From Ascarosepion bandense (Eukaryota; Mollusca; Cephalopoda; Sepiida; Sepiidae), in the NCBI GenBank assembly GCA_037127315.1, contig JBBBDQ010001271.1:2274001-2338000 (forward strand): DNA of 64,000 nucleotides, in the 5' to 3' direction. Of the stretch, positions 43,312 through 55,911 are shown piece by piece. The translations under genes were made by a program, and so were the position numbers. Below the pieces are notes generated by a model. That model saw nothing but the letters and a program-made list of their open reading frames with translations. It did not search any database and was not told the DNA's origin. Positions within the stretch are counted from its first letter, which is position 1; each line of letters begins with the position of its first letter.

Positions 43312-44474
43312 GGTGCAATGAATAAATTGTCATCTAAATTACACAAAATAAAAATAACACTGACATCTAATTTTAAGAAATATATTTACCAAAATTATAC
43401 AAAAGTATATTGAAATACTAAAGAGTAAATCTATTCAATAAAATTATCATTGGCTTCAACCACACCCTTCAGGCAACTTTAGAATCTTCTGCAACTCTTC
43501 CGGATGGTGTTTCTTATTTAAGTTGGTAAATGTTGCCATAATACTTGGCTTCAGTTCATCTTTGGTATTACAGAGAATTTTGTTGGTCTTTGGTTAAACT
43601 GTGCCCCCACACAAGAGCAGTCTGGAAAGTTAGGTGGCTAGATGTAAGGGATGATGTGACTGCACACTGGTTTTCTTGCTTGTGTAGCATGGTGCAGAGT
43701 CCTGTTGCCAGACATAAGGTCTTTCAGCAGCCACCTTCTTGACACAGGGTAGCACTACCACTTGAAGGCACTTAATGAAGGATTCCATGTGGGAAGATGA
43801 ATGGAGGTTAGTAATCACTCCATACATTATGCTATTGACTGGATATTTTTTCATCATTCTCAGTACATTTTATGGGGACACAGAAAACCAACAGTTTTCT
43901 GTTTGTTCAACAAAACACGTTCAGTTGGAGGGGACGCTTGTGTTTGTTCAAAAGCATTATAGCCTTGCCCTTCCTCTTGTTGTTCATAGCTTGGGATAAA
44001 AATTGGCCCTTTCTCATCTTGCAGGAGAAATACTGAATGTCTTCATGTAGTGATAAGAAACCTATACATGCCTGTGTTCCTAGCTAGGGTTCTGATTGAC
44101 TGGATGGGATCTCAGCAACAATTTTGGGAGTTCTTTTCTAATCAGAATGATCAGAGTGAGTTTTCTAAGCTGCTGTACCTGAGTAATCACTCTGAGACTC
44201 ATCCAACTCTTTTCCTAATCCTCTGCACTGTCCTCAGATTTACACCTAAGCACTCTGAAATATTCATATTAGAGTTTCTAACATGAATTCCAAGCAGTAC
44301 TGCATGCTGTTTCCAAATTTATGGAAGAGTATATTGCTTCATGGTGCTCTATTTGTCCCATAGGATACTCAACTAACCCTACTATATTGTGCATTTGACA
44401 AAATCAAAAACAAAAAAAACGTGCATGCTCAATATCAAAAATATAAAATGGCAACAATTTACCTATAGCACCAT
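43307..44474 (-). mobile_element. near full-length mariner element, inactive
   Basis: Terminal repeats: left 'gggtgcaatgaataaattgt' near 43311 pairs imperfectly with the right end near 44450-44473 (reverse complement 'ggtgctataggtaaattgtt'). The minus strand encodes a mariner transposase in broken frames: an LGVNLRTVQR-like N-terminal helix is decayed near 44225, then an open block 43857-43630 with YGVITNLHSSSH, CVKKVAAERPYVWQQDSAPC and YTSKKT, then NKILCNTKDELKPSIMATFT near 43545. WQQDSAPC holds the second catalytic Asp. Stops and frame changes throughout show it cannot move by itself. Size, about 1.17 kb, fits the family. Confidence 0.85.
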
Positions 44475-44479
44475 ATATA

Positions 44480-45960
44480 ACTTCTTCTTTCTCTGACTTT
44501 TTTCTTAATTGTAGGGAGGGTATTTGTTGATTTGCGAGCTTCATTCACATTCTTCCATACATAACGGGTTTACATGTAAACATGTAATTCTAATTTGGTC
44601 TTATCATAAAACAGAGTTCCAATATTTACTTCTATGTTCTAGATGGCTTTTAGCATAAACATTTTAGGTGTTTAGCCTTAAGCATTAGTGTTTTCCTAGG
44701 GCAACAAGCTCAAAGTCCTACTCAGTAAATGCATCTAGTGACTCTGCAAATATTTTCTAACAGCCTGGCATTGAAAAGGGGACACAAAATTCCAAACCAT
44801 GAGCAAGTATATGAGTCTCCATCTGAGAAGGCTCATATGATAAAAAATTGAACACAATTCTGTCACCAGTAGGTTCATCACTGCATCTAAAATGCTTACG
44901 AACCAAAAAATCTAATTTTGTCTGGTTGACAAATATATATACAATATATACATTGCTTCCTTTCTTTATTTACATTTACAATATCTTGTTATCTTCAGGG
45001 AAGATGTAGAGCATTTTTTACTGGAGATACCCAAACAAAAATATATTGCTTCTTAATAGAACTGGAACCATTTTTTTTGTAAACATTTTATACTGAACAA
45101 TTAAATTGTTTTTCTTTAATCTCTATGAACAAGCATGGTTTACAAAATGTGAGTGATACCATAAAATTAAAGAAAAGACAATAAGAATATAAGACAAACA
45201 ATGAGTGAGTTTTATTTAACAGCATATCAACCTCTGTGGGTTATTTAATGCCAAAAAAGGTGGGGTCTTAAGGTATTTTTAATGTTTAAAAAAAATGATT
45301 TAGTCAGATTTTGATGAAATTTTTTTTTATTTGAGAAAACTGAAGATGTCTTCTAGTTTTGTGTTCAAAAATGTATTGCTACCAATATTTTTTTTTCCTT
45401 CAAAAATCTATTTTGGCAATAATATTTCTTCAAAAGTGATTATTTTTCTAGAAACGTCTATTTTTATGTATATATTTCCTTAGATGTCTATTTTTATATT
45501 TTCATAGTGTTTTGACTCCAGTTTGGGGGTTCACTATTTGCCCATAACTGGGACCTTAACAGGTACTACCACTCTGAGTCAGGGTGGACCTGGGAACAGC
45601 AAGAGATGGTTCCATGCTTCTCACAACCTCTCAATCAGAGGCCTTGCTGCTGGATTCAGTTTACCATCATACCCAGAACCCACAAAACAATGACTGTCAA
45701 ATAAAAAGTAGATGCTTTTGGGACATTTCCTTCTGTTGATGGGGAAGATAATAAAAATTTGAATGGTCTCCATGTGAGGAATTTTTATAAAATCATTTCT
45801 AGTCTGGTGAGTTTATGCATGGTTTAATAACCATGTGATTATGTATTGGTCTCTCAGAGAGTATCTCTGCATGGCATTATGGTGGGGAGAATCAACAGAA
45901 CACACTGAAATCTTTAACAAAACCAAGAGGACTCAGTATGTATTTTTAAGCTCAGCATGA
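44480..45960. other. stretch without a recognised gene
   Basis: A less AT-rich patch at 45525-45700 ('cccataactgggacc', 'gggtggacctgggaac') is not recognised. Around 45410-45500 'gtctatttttat' recurs as a loose tandem. Confidence 0.5.
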
Positions 45961-45971
45961 CAAAAGTGCAA

Positions 45972-46281
45972 ATGTGTATTTTAATGCAGTGGATATCAGA
46001 CTGGAACAGAAAATCAGACAGCCAAGTTTGAATTCTAGTTAAATTCATTGCATTCATTTACAGGCAAATACCCTTGGAAAGGGTATTAATCTGTCTCTTC
46101 TCTCTCCAGCTATGGGTTAAATAGCATAACAGATTGGATTCTATAGCCTTGGCTGGCAACCAGTTTACCATAGAATATAGTGGCAATCTACTGAACAAAA
46201 ATATTTTGCCCAGTCAGTTGTGTCGCTTTCGAGACATGATCGTCCAAGCATGTATCATGTCTGGCACTTAACTGTCCGATG
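45972..46281 (+). repeat. tRNA-derived SINE, family A, older copy
   Basis: Head 'taatgcagtggatatcag' and 'aagtttgaattctag', core 'aatacccttggaaagggt', end 'ctggcacttaactg'. More substitutions than the copies at 41.5 and 49.1 kb. Confidence 0.85.
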
Positions 46282-46289
46282 AGAAAAGT

Positions 46290-47020
46290 AACATCTGTGT
46301 TATGATATAAGTTCCACTTGGTAAATCACTATATGTCACCTTTTGCGAATGTGAACTTCATAAGCAAATAAAATCTGATCCGTCTTATTTTTTCATCTTT
46401 TGGGGATGCCTTCTTTTTCTTGATTTTAATTCTACTTTTACAAATTTTTGGACTAATATTTTAATTCTGGTTAGTTTTATCACTGTTTCATACTAAACTA
46501 AACATAATGTCTGGAATTATGCATATAAAATTTGCATAAACTTCTTGTGTACAATAATAAATTCTATCAGCACTTTCAGATTCTATGACAGTATTAACAG
46601 CCATAACTCTAATGAGCAGAACTAAACCAGTGTGTGTTTCTATGAGTGTATGACAGTGACAAGATAAAGAAATAATACCAAGAAGGAACAGTTTTGATTA
46701 TGTGAGTTACTTGAGAAGCAGAAATAAAATTCTCCATTGATTTGTTTCATTGATAATGCCTGTTCTGTGAAAAAACAAAATGGATGACTATTGGGAATCT
46801 AAGAAATACTAGGCAGAAACAGAGACCTTGTAAGAAAAGTTTCCAGAACAAGAAAGAAAGTTGTCCTTCGGCTCAAAGTAAAAGAAACATTTTAAGAGCT
46901 GACGGTAATATTTAACAGTGCAAGCTGACAAACTAAGCTAAATATTACACAGAAAGTAACAAAAATCTAAGTTAAGGTTTTTAAATGCAGAGAGATTTTT
47001 TTGGCATTTAAGCATTATTC
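46290..47020. other. stretch without a recognised gene
   Basis: No repeat or domain-bearing frame recognised. Confidence 0.5.
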
Positions 47021-47029
47021 TGTTTTAAT

Positions 47030-47645
47030 TTTTGCTTTTCTTTCTCTCCATAGAAGATTTTTGTATCTTTCTTTTTTTGTCTTCAGTATATGAAGAATTC
47101 TATTTTCCTTTGTGATAATTTTTCTTTAATGATTTTTGATTTTTTTCTTTTTCATTTCGTTTTCTCTTTAATTATTTCCTCTAGATACTAAAGTTTTCAC
47201 TTTTACATTTTCTTTTCTTTGGTTTCTAACTTTGTTTCTTTCTGTTATCCTTTCCTTTATTTCATTCTTTTGAGAATAATTCTGAAGAGTTTTTGATTTT
47301 TCTCTTCCATTTTCAAGCATTTATTATATTTTTTTCTTATACTTAAAAAAAATTCTTTTTTTTTCCTTATACTTTTAAAAATTCTCTCATATTCTAAATG
47401 AGAACATTTCTAAACCAGGTATTCATATTTTTCTGGTCTTCAATTGCTTTTAATAATTTTCTTTTATTTTGTCATGTTTGATTTTTTACTTGCTTTCATT
47501 CTTCTCTCTGATATGTTTTTTTTTTATCTTAGATTTTCCTGTTGCTTTTTTTTTTTACTTTCTTTAACATCCATTTTATTCCTTCATTTTTCTTCTGAAT
47601 CTTTCATCTTCCCTTACATGCTTTTTCTTCCTTTGCATTTAACTT
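47030..47645. repeat. strand-biased T-rich low-complexity tract
   Basis: About 600 bp of TTTTC/TTTCT-rich sequence with very few purines on the plus strand. The open frame at 47444-47644 is Phe/Leu rich because of this bias and is not a gene call. Confidence 0.8.
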
Positions 47646-47841
47646 GATTGGTCAGCAATGAAACTTTACTTATGTCTCAATAAATAAAGACTGTAATCAT
47701 TTCTTTCCTAAGGGATAATTTTATATGTCTAGCTAAAGTGTCTTGACAATGTTATAGCAAATTTGAGATTACCGCACAGTAACCAGTGACAAAACATTTC
47801 AAGATAGCTTAATTCATTTTTTATTATCTGTCTATTTAAAA

Positions 47842-48095
47842 AGTTGTGAGTTCAATAACTGGCCTCAGAGGAAGTAAACAAAAATTTGGAGGGTTGAGTT
47901 ACTAAAGGTAAAGGGAAATAACTGAAACCAAGAAAAGGTGTGACATGTGGAACTAGAACAATCCACCCAAGTAGATGAAATAAATGGTTTGGTTAAAATG
48001 TATATTACCTGAAGAAGGCCAGAGCATACAATGACTGGAACATTGTTAATATGACAATAAAGATGAGAACAACAGTCTTAACAATTTAAATAGTA
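47842..48095 (+). repeat. SINE family B, 5' end incomplete
   Basis: Begins at the B-box region 'gttgtgagttcaataact' and runs through 'tacctgaagaaggcc' to the end 'gatgagaacaacagtc'. Confidence 0.75.
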
Positions 48096-48519
48096 TAAAT
48101 CAGTTTTTCTTATACATTAATTTCCTTGGATTCAGTACCAATTAGTGTTATCACCATTTGGTATAATCATATTGGAGAGTGATTTTGAAACCTATCATGA
48201 CTTTGTTTTACAGACATGGCATATGTACCCCATGTCTAAACATCTTTGCACAGCCTTGGGTTGCCTAGTTTTGAATTCAGAGTTGTCCTTTTTTTGTTAA
48301 ATCAGTTGCCAACTATAAGCTAAAAAGACCTACCTAACCTGCTATTTAATCTATATGTATGAGAACAAATGACAAATTCATCTACTTCTTCTTAAGTGTA
48401 TTTGTGTGAAAGACTTTGAATGGTACTCTATTATTATTATAGTAACTTTTGCATATATTTTCTAAACACTGAGTAGTTAATTAGAGCCCAGCTGTTTCAT
48501 TGTCTTCCCACTCATTATT

Positions 48520-48610
48520 GTCTTTGTTTCTAATTTTACCATGTCCTGTAACCTCTTGTGTTTCAGTGGCTTTACTGCTTTGCTTGGGGTTAAATTGATT
48601 AAAAACATTT
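48520..48610 (+). repeat. LINE tail scrap
   Basis: The 3' UTR end 'ctgctttgcttggggtta' followed by an A-rich end matches the tails at 16.5 and 18.9 kb. The protein end is lost. 48.61-49.10 kb is unrecognised. Confidence 0.6.
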
Positions 48611-49117
48611 ACAAAGTGCTAGGATGATGAAGTTGATGTCAGTAGTTTAAGAGGTATAATATTGGAAACTTTCCCTAGAGTGTAACAAGATGACCATGTA
48701 TGAGAACACTCGTGTGGAAATGGAAAATTAGTGAAAGGGTAGGCCAGCGCAAAACTGTTTTATTGCAAGCAGGCTGGTCTATGATTGATGATGCATCCAA
48801 TAAATGATGCCCAGAATATTAACATGATGAAAATTAATGCCACATTGAAAGAAGTTAACATGGCTCTTCAATGACAAGTAGAAGTGTTATATCTGAGGAT
48901 CAGAATTCCCTAGCACTACATCAATGAATATCTGACACCTTGACTGGGAAAGTAAGTTTGAAGATTAAAATCAATTGGGAGATGTTAATAAAAAGATGAA
49001 TTAATAAATTTAGTGCACTAATTAGCAAGTCTATTCTTGCTGTTGATGTCTTACTGTTTTAAAAATAATTTGACTCAGGGATGGTGTAGTGTGTCTAATA
49101 AAGAATTTGAGCAGAGT

Positions 49118-49447
49118 ATTTGAGCAGATGGATATGCGTTGTGGTACAGTGGATATCGGCTCGAAACGAGAAATCGGGGAGCCGAGTTCAAATTCCAGTT
49201 GAATTCATTGCATTCACTTACGTGCAAATACCCTTGGGAAGGTATTAATCTGTCTCTTCCTTCCAGTTATGGATTAAATAACAGGACAGATTGGGTTCTA
49301 TAGCCTTGGCTGGCAACCAATCTACCACAGAAAGCAATGGCAACCTACTGCGGGATAATCTTCTGCCTAGTCAGTCATGTCTCTTTCAAGACATGATCGC
49401 CCAAGCGTTTACCACGTATGGCACTTAACTGACTGATTTGAGCAGAT
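49118..49447 (+). repeat. full-length SINE, family A, with 12-bp target duplication
   Basis: SINE body 49130-49435 with A box tggtacagtgg (49142-49152) and a B-box-like site near 49185-49196. The exact 12-bp atttgagcagat flanks it at 49118-49129 and 49436-49447. It is close to the apparent family consensus, so among the younger insertions here. Confidence 0.95.
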
Positions 49448-49449
49448 AA

Positions 49450-50600
49450 TGCTCTTGTCAAATATTTGAGTACCAATCAACATAAGATAAATTATTTAGC
49501 CTAGTGGACAACCAAGCATGAAAAGAATATTGCATTTTGTCAAATGAATTTTAACTTCTGTAGCAAAGGTATCCATTCAGTTAGTGGTTAAGAAACACAG
49601 GAGATATGGTGGATCTGATTCCTCTCAGTGTTGATGTAAAGAAAATTATAAACAAGTAACATCTATTTCAGGCTGGAAACAGATATCATATATTATGGTG
49701 CCAGGCATTTTTTTAACAGTCATTGATGGTGGTAGTGCTTGTTTCTTAATCTGACAACCATCATTTTGAGAGAATTTCACAAGTGTCTTGCACCAAGATT
49801 ACAATTCTCTTCTCTGATTTCTTGATTCCTGGATCCTCTTTTTAGGAAGGACTTCAATGTTCACATACATTTATGTCAGCAAACATCTCCCGCTGGCTAG
49901 GGAGATCTCTCTTGCATCTTCTGTCTACTTCTACATATGTCTCCATCTCTGTTAACCTCAGTAAGCTATCTCTTCTTTCTCTACCACTCTCCTTTCTCTC
50001 CTGACTACTGGAGAGAAAAGATTATTAAAAAAAAAATCTATAATTTGAGGTGAGAGACTCATTAGTTAAGCTATGCACATGTAATTACACTGCAAGAAGA
50101 TTTTAAAGGCTTTGTGAATAAAAGAGACATTATGAAACATTTTTGTTAAGAAAATGCTTCATTGCAAAATGAAAGACTGGAAAGATACCATTGAAGCATC
50201 AAAAGAATTTCTGCAGAGAAGCATTGTTCTGTAAAGGCAGTATATTAGTGCAATGTATCACCAGATGATAGTGCTTTACTTTCAGTTGACTCTGTTGCTT
50301 AGATCCATAACCATAAGTTTCTGCTTAAAAGCCTTGATGCTAAACTTTTGAATCTGATAAGAGGTATAACATGTGGGAAATATCCAAGTGAATATGTCTG
50401 GTGTTTAGATTAGGATCATCAACCCATAATCTATTGAAAGTTATGGTGTCCCATAACATATCAAGAATATTCAGCCCTTGTCAAATTTATTGGAAGACAT
50501 TGATGATTGATCTTCTATGATGTACCAAGAGAAAGCTATGTAGCTGGACTTGACAAAATTTTACAAAGCTCTAAAAGTGAGTGATGCAGCTGATGATAAG
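49450..50600. other. stretch without a recognised gene
   Basis: A pyrimidine-rich part near 49840-50010 and mixed sequence after it. No domain-bearing frame. Confidence 0.5.
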
Positions 50601-50606
50601 TTAAAA

Positions 50607-50669
50607 CAATGTCAGTACCAAAACGAAGAAAAACCAAAAACTGCATTACTATTCATATCTTAATCTGGT
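50607..50669 (+). repeat. repeat family F, copy 1
   Basis: 'aatgtcagtaccaaaa' and 'aaaactgcattactattc' match 55583-55650 in the same order. Too short to class. Confidence 0.55.
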
Positions 50670-50689
50670 GAAAATTTTTAGCTTACTCT

Positions 50690-50975
50690 TTTAGCATGGC
50701 CTAGTAGATAAAAGCATTGTTTGGATCCAGTGACTTGACCCAAAGAGTTTTGGGCTTAATACCTGGTGACAGTACTAGAGAACAAAACTTTGAGAGTTAA
50801 GTTAAATGGACATAACTAAGATATCCAGAAGTGGCATGACTCATGGAAGAAGAACACTCTACCCCAGTGATCAAAATAAAGTGTTCAGTTCAAAGTTCCA
50901 ATCACCTGAAGAAGGTCAGAGTGTAAATATGACCATAAAGATGAAGACAACAGTTTGAACATTGTAAATAATTGA
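50690..50975 (+). repeat. SINE family B, complete
   Basis: Full order from head ('catggcctagtagataaaag', 'gacttgacccaaagag', 'gggcttaatacctgg') through 'taccccagtgatcaaaat' and 'cacctgaagaagg' to 'gaacattgtaaata'. Confidence 0.82.
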
Positions 50976-50979
50976 AGGC

Positions 50980-52400
50980 TATCTCAATATCATTGTTGAG
51001 GTAGTGGCTTGGAGAGGCTACAACATCTACTAGGGAAAAGGAAATTGTGTTAAATATTTGTTCCTAGTGATAAAATACATGAAGTTCTCTGGTATATAAG
51101 ATAAATAGTTTAGTGACATCTTTTGTGCTTTTTTTACAATGAAAGTTCTGAGAAGATGACTTATCTGTAAATGGACTATCTGTTTCTGGATGTAATGGAT
51201 GTTGTAGTTGAACTTTTGTGCCTCATCAATCCATGATTGAACAATTTACCAATATTGGACTTTACTTTCTTGTCTACTGTAAGTTTTGCTTGAAAGTTTT
51301 TCCTAAACCAACTATGTTACACAGAGTTTATTTAAACAATAAAAACATTAAAAATATTGCCTAGAAGAATTGATATCTACATTTAGACCAAGGCTTCATC
51401 ATCTTATTTGAATATTTAATATATATGCAAGATATTGAGAAGTCATGATATCAAAAATTATTCCCAAGAAAGAAACAAAAATAGAAAAAAACGTCTTTTC
51501 TACACTTTTCAAGAATTTAATCAGTTACCTCATTATTTCTTGCATAATTTATTGTTCACAGAATTTGATTTCTGGTAAATGAAATTAGAAAATAATGTAT
51601 TAAAATTAAAGGGAAATGAATAATTATTTTTTGGTTTTGAAGCATCTGCTTTTTTAAAGGCTTTACTTGAATCAAACAAAAACAGGTATATCAGATGTGA
51701 TATTCACAAGCAAAGAGGCAATCAATTAATAGAATTTTGCTGCTTCAGCTCACTGACAATGAATAGAATGATAGAGAAAAGAATGAAAATTTCAAAACGG
51801 GAAACCTGAGAAAATGATGCTCGATTTCAAATTGCACCAAAAAAACACTATTTCTTGATTTTAGTTAAAACAATGACAAAAAAAAATGATTTAAAAATGT
51901 ATCTTCAAAAAATTTTACATAAATAAAATTGCATTTCTTTCAAGGCTTTTTATAAATGATATGTTCATATTTTGCAATAGAAATATTTTAGATGAAAAGG
52001 AAAACACCAAGATGTCTGTGTTACAAATCCTTATTGACATATCCAAATTTAAAGAAGAGTAAGCAGTCAAGGTTTGACTCAAAAAAACACTGGACTTTGT
52101 ACCAGCAAGAGATATGTTCATTTCACATATACAACTAGAAATAGACATGTCAATTTCAATGAAACAAAAAGAGGAGTTACAATTTTTTTTAAATATTTAA
52201 ACATTTATATAATTGATTTAAGAATATACATCTTTTAGTCAGTTGTTTAACTAGGCATCTATCCACAGGCCCACATTGTAATTGAATTTATCACAAGGTC
52301 AAAATTTTAATGTAGACTATCAGCAAAACCAAAGCTAGAAAAAAAATGTTAAAAATCTTATCATTTCCCCTTTTGGGGACACACTGAATTACCCCCACCC
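50980..52400. other. stretch without a recognised gene
   Basis: AT-rich. A minus-strand open frame at 51915-52148 is Ser rich and shows no domain. Confidence 0.5.
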
Positions 52401-52424
52401 AGCTTCTTGGTTAGGTTTTTCAGA

Positions 52425-52885
52425 GATAGTATACTGGATTGCTATGTGATGTCAGTTCTTCAATACTGGCTGTGAATGCTGGACAATATCATCGAAAATG
52501 AGGACAAAACTGGAAGCAGCGGAAATGTGGTTCTACAGAAGGATGCTGCGGATATCGTGGACTGAAACGATGAGGTGCTGGAAAGAATGGTAACAAAAAG
52601 GAAATTAATACTGAGCATCAGGAAGAGACAACTGAAGTTCCTGGGACACACAATGAGGAAAGAGAGCCTGGAGAACCTGATACTGACTGGCCAGATAGAG
52701 GGAAAGAGAGACAGAGGAAGGCAGCAGATGACATATTTGCAGGGCCTGATCAGGTGGATGACGGAACGGGGGTTGCCAGGAGTAACAGGAACAAACATAC
52801 TAAGGGCCACAAGGGATAGGGAGACATGGAGAGCTATGATCGCCTACGTCCTGAAGGGACAGGGCACATAGAAGAAGAAGAAGAA
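52425..52885 (+). pseudogene. RTE-type LINE 3' part, best kept protein end
   Basis: After broken pieces reading ILDCYVMSVLQYW and MLRIS-like sequence, an open frame (52575-52868) reads LERMVTKRKLILSIRKRQLK, FLGHTMRKESLENLILTGQI, EGKRDRGRQQMTYLQGLIRW, LPGVTGTNILRATRDRETWR and AMIAYVLKGQGT*. This is the entire C-terminal end of the RTE-like protein. The 3' terminus follows as short 'gaagaagaagaa'. It is 5'-truncated and frame-shifted before 52575, so not active, but the end is near consensus. Confidence 0.9.
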
Positions 52886-52919
52886 TACACTGGCTTTGTG
52901 TATCATTATTGTGTATCAG

Positions 52920-53128
52920 AATTATATCAAACAAATTATTAACTCTGTATAGAATTTTGCCTTCATTTACAGGCAGACATATTGCTTGTAGAGATGTTTC
53001 TCTCCTATGCTCCAGGGCTTGAGTTAATATTAGTTTATCACCTGAATGCTAAGGAAATCTCTCATTTAAAAAATTTTGTAACTGGAGGCAAAATTTTATA
53101 CAGAGTTAATAACTTAATTGATATAATT
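52920..53128. mobile_element. small inverted-repeat element (MITE-like)
   Basis: Arms of about 40 bp (52920-52961 and 53087-53128) pair with a few mismatches: left 'tattaactctgtatagaatt', right 'aattttatacagagttaata'. A 125-bp unpaired middle lies between. No open frame. It sits just after the RTE terminus. The target duplication is ambiguous because the ends are AT-rich. Confidence 0.75.
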
Positions 53129-53129
53129 T

Positions 53130-53790
53130 CTTTAATGAAGATATATAGAGCTGGTATGTAGTACCCTCAAACCTCCTGACCATGGTGTAGGGAGCCAAGA
53201 AGTGCTCTTGACCCTAACTATCTTATCATTTGCTTTATTCTACCTACATTTATTATCAAATCAAACTAAGCAAAACTGATTATTGAAGGATGAACATTTT
53301 TTGGCAGATTTTGATGTCATTCTGTTTTTTTTTTGTCTAGATCCATGAATTTGTTTTGCTCATGCTAAATTTTGAAATAACACTATTTTAAATCATTCAC
53401 TATTTTTTATCAATAATGTTGAATGTGTTAAAATTATTCAACATTTTAACAAGAAAAATCTCAAATTGATATTGAAAATTTCTGCAATACATTGTTGATA
53501 TATTTAAGACTGAATTATGACAGGTATCTAATTTGTATTTAGATACATTGTATTTATTTTCAGTTTTTCTGGCTGAATTGTTAACCTATATTGAATATGA
53601 TCCATTACTGTATATAATTAGATTACAATAAAAATCATATTTTATATGAATACTGCCTTATGAAAACTGAGATATAGTGACCCCAATATCATAAGTTCAA
53701 AGTTATGTGTAACATTTGTACAGGCCTGAAAATACAGATGTGAAAATAGAAAAATATACAACTGGGGTGATCATAACAATAACAATAAAA
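53130..53790. other. stretch without a recognised gene
   Basis: AT-rich and unrecognised. Confidence 0.5.
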
Positions 53791-53799
53791 TTAATTAAT

Positions 53800-54735
53800 C
53801 AAAAGAATGAGCCCAAAATGCAAATTAAAAATTGGAGATAGGAAAATCAAACAAAAAAGAAATAAAATATCTGTGATGTATTTTAACAGAAGACAGAAAA
53901 GTGCTACTAAAAACAGAAAATGCATTTGGATGGCCGAAGATGCTTTAAAAAAGCTAAGCAAAGTGCTAGAAGTGAAGAAAAGAGTACTGAACTGCTATGT
54001 GATATCTGTCCTTTGATATGGCGGTGAATACCAGACAAAGAAGAGATTCGGAGCAACAGAAATGTGGTTCTACTAACATACTTAGTGAACTTGACTAAAT
54101 AGATAAAGAAATAGGTTTTGAGAAAAATAACAAAAGGTAAAATTAATTAAGAGCAACAAAGAACAAGAAATTGTGGAGAGTCATGCAATATTGGGTCTCT
54201 TTAAATGGAAGTGAATGTTAGACAATCCATTAGATGAAGAAAGGATTTAAGTCAACAGAAATGGGGTTCTACAAATAAATACCATGTGTTAATCCTCACT
54301 TTAGTTTTTCTGTTATCTCTTTCATCTTTCATTATTTCCAGAATAAAAACAAGTAAAGCTAGCCTCCACTTTATACCTTCATATAAGGATTAGAATCAAA
54401 TGGGAGCTAATTAAGTCATTCCCACCATGAACTGTACATGTGAGAAATCATGAAGTTTTAGTGCAAAAAAAAAAAGAAAAAAAAAGTCCCTAATATTTAT
54501 AATCAGGAAACAATGGAAATTTCTAGGGCAGATTATGAAGAAAAAGAGATTGGAAAATTTGTCACTGACAGAATGGACAGAGAAAAGCAACAAAAAGTTT
54601 GTATAAATAATTGGTAGAACAGGGATAAGAAGAGTTAGTAAAAATATAATCTTTATTAAGAGCTACAAAGGACAAAAAGTTGTGGAATGCCATGACTGTT
54701 CATGTCCTGAAGAGCAAAGATACATAAAAAAGATG
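53800..54735 (+). pseudogene. decayed RTE-type LINE
   Basis: The plus strand reads MSPKCKLKIGDRKIKQ, then WMAEDALKKLSKVLEVKKRV, LNCYVISVL and ATEMWFY, then poorly kept sequence. From about 54410 PTMNCTC..S, QETMEISRADYEEKEIGKFV and ELQRTKSC...FMS follow, the last matching the usual LRATRD..TWR.MI.YVLK end. There are many stops. A partial repeat of the MLDNP...GVLQ region near 54210-54290 suggests two copies have been joined. Confidence 0.72.
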
Positions 54736-54739
54736 AATC

Positions 54740-55015
54740 TTTAATGAACAGAACATTATTCTGACCAAAACCTTATCTCAATTCAGACTTTTAAAACTAC
54801 CACATTTCCTAAACAGAAAATTAAGAACTAAACTTAATGATTTTTGGAATTATTGTAATTTGACACACATTGGTTGGTTCCTTGAAAACATTGATGAAGT
54901 GTCATTATTTTGAACATATTCTCCATGGCCTCTTTTGAACAGATATTTGTCTCAATATGGTGTTGAGGCAAATATTGCTAGGTTATAAGGTAAACATCAA
55001 CAGGGAAGAATTTCT
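54740..55015. other. stretch without a recognised gene
   Basis: Nothing recognised. Confidence 0.5.
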
Positions 55016-55018
55016 ATT

Positions 55019-55080
55019 CAACCTTCTATTTTGCTATGTCCCTTCAGGATAGAATGGTTCATGGCTCTCCACCAATTTTG
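55019..55080 (-). repeat. RTE LINE terminal scrap
   Basis: 'ctatgtcccttcagga' and 'gttcatggctctccacc' match the reversed RTE 3' terminus seen at 31.9 and 34.0 kb. Confidence 0.55.
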
Positions 55081-55144
55081 TTTCTTTATTATGTGGAAAT
55101 TGTCATGACTTCTTGGTAAATACAGTGGATTAAATTCTTGTTGC

Positions 55145-55378
55145 CTTCTCCACTGTTTTTAATTTAGAGTAATTATTATGCTAGACTAGCTATCCGCTAG
55201 GACTATAAAGCCCATTCTACCCTGCTCTTTAACTTTAGCTGATGAGAGAAAGATAGATTCATGCCCTTTCCAGGGTCATGAGTGTGAAAGTGAATGCAAC
55301 CAGCTGAGCTGGAATTTTAACTCAGCTTACTGATACCACTTTTTTGAACTGATAACCATTATGCTACCTGTACAACCA
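55145..55378 (-). repeat. tRNA-derived SINE, family C, minus strand
   Basis: Reversed blocks 'gctagactagctatccgct', 'ctttccagggtcatgag', 'aagtgaatgcaacc' and head 'ctggaattttaactcagc'. Diverged. Confidence 0.6.
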
Positions 55379-55582
55379 TAAAATTATAACCTTGATGAAT
55401 ATTTTTTAATATGCATCTTGAGTCAAAGATGTTAAACTTTTTTGAGAAAAATTCCAATTTTATGTTCTTCATTTATTTTGTATGATTTATATGTTGTAAA
55501 CTTAATCAATAAGTTTTTCTTATTAAAGTTGAAAAGGTTTTAACTTCAACAGAAATTTCTTGGGAATAACTGTCAAAAGAAT

Positions 55583-55650
55583 TAATGTCAGTCCCAAAAA
55601 GATAATGTAAAAACAAAAACTGCATTACTGTTTACATCTTTTAATCTGGA
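55583..55650 (+). repeat. repeat family F, copy 2
   Basis: See 50607-50669. Shares 'aatgtcagtcccaaaa' and 'aaaactgcattactgttt'. Confidence 0.55.
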
Positions 55651-55911
55651 GCCAAAAGTTTAAACTCAATCTTCTTGCTATAATGAATAAAAGTTGGTAT
55701 AAAGTGTATGAAAGTATTATTTTTCTAATCAAAAACACTTTTTAACATTTGAAATAAATCATTGGCTGAAATCTTAAATAACTCATACTTGAGATTAAGC
55801 ATTTGGATGATGAATGTTTCAAATGTTTTTGGTATCTACCATAATGGATGCTTTATCAAACTATACTGCTCAATTCATCATTACTGAGAGTCGGATTTTA
55901 AAAAAAAATAA

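Noticed and set aside
47444..47647. Phe/Leu-rich open frame that looks like membrane segments
   Set aside because: Product of the T-rich tract, not a transmembrane protein.
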